Shown here piece after piece: positions 34,612 to 34,655 of a stretch of DNA of 34,655 nucleotides. This stretch comes from Rhodocyclaceae bacterium. GTDB lineage: Bacteria; Pseudomonadota; Gammaproteobacteria; Burkholderiales; Rhodocyclaceae. Position 1 is the first letter of the stretch, and each line of letters opens with the position of its first letter. The stretch lies in assembly GCA_030680085.1 (NCBI GenBank), contig JAUXWU010000009.1, forward strand, positions 1-34,655, given 5' to 3'. Under the pieces are notes generated by a model. The model was not told where the DNA came from and made no database searches. It worked only from the letters and a program-made list of their open reading frames with translations. A program made the position numbers and the translations under genes.

Positions 34612-34655
34612 ATGATTCCTGAACTCGGCCAAGTGGCCATTATTCTCGCCCTGCT
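34612..34655 (+). CDS. Second CcmF/NrfE-like haem lyase (first 14 codons)
   Basis: The last 44 bases encode MIPELGQVAIILAL. The ccmF at 25835 starts MISELGHFALILAL, so 10 of 14 residues agree, with the same M-I-x-ELG then hydrophobic helix. I conclude that a second CcmF-family gene begins here and runs out of the window. In E. coli, NrfE (a CcmF paralogue) with NrfFG is required to attach haem to the CXXCK site of NrfA. The position right after the CXXCK reductase suggests the same job. The call rests on 14 residues only. Confidence 0.7.
   Translation, partial: MIPELGQVAIILAL

Overview
The window is a GC-rich chromosomal segment from a betaproteobacterium. The evidence is the gene content and order: DUF1840 and DUF3460 proteins, a yqgE-ruvX-pyrB-pyrC' string, thiD-thiE-hemL, thiS-thiG-trmB, rdgB-hemW with rph, yicC-gmk-rpoZ-spoT, and a System I cytochrome c maturation operon. 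A Rhodocyclales-like or Nitrosomonadales-like facultative anaerobe would fit. I cannot name the genus from sequence alone.

Layout. Positions 1-4400: the start of a rhodanese-domain gene (minus), then metH and an unknown gene (plus). Positions 4409-8008 (minus): yqgE, ruvX, pyrB, a catalytically dead dihydroorotase homologue (pyrC') and a DUF1840 gene, all overlapping. Positions 8170-11033 (plus): thiD, thiE, hemL. Positions 11034-12168 are a scar: a decayed fragment resembling a membrane-fusion protein, a brnT-brnA toxin-antitoxin pair sitting in a truncated mutY, and a tRNA-Gly(CCC). Positions 12246-15193 (plus): a frameshifted FapA/DUF342-like gene, thiS, thiG, a small exported protein and trmB. 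Positions 15156-17688 (minus): hemW, rdgB, rph. Positions 17794-22012 (plus): yicC, gmk, rpoZ, spoT and a DUF3460 gene.

The most interesting part is 22038-34655, which is almost wholly devoted to c-type cytochromes. Leftward, two diheme cytochromes lead into ccmABCDEFGHI. Rightward, from a region with two FNR/Anr-type boxes, come a monoheme cytochrome c, a nine-heme c / membrane b-type cytochrome fusion (the architecture of Geobacter CbcL), an eight-heme reductase with a CXXCK active-site heme and a Tyr-x-Cys motif (octaheme nitrite reductase type), and the first codons of a second CcmF/NrfE-like haem lyase. I infer an anaerobically induced branch: quinol -> b/c fusion -> (monoheme c) -> octaheme nitrite/hydroxylamine reductase. 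The second lyase would attach haem to the lysine-coordinated CXXCK site. The combination is assembled from known families, but I do not know it as a described unit.

Smaller observations include a 23-bp repeat in three intergenic gaps with shorter copies inside two genes, a ten-C tract near the start of spoT, an in-frame hexanucleotide repeat at a cytochrome start, and a GGGTP to GGVTP change in HemW.
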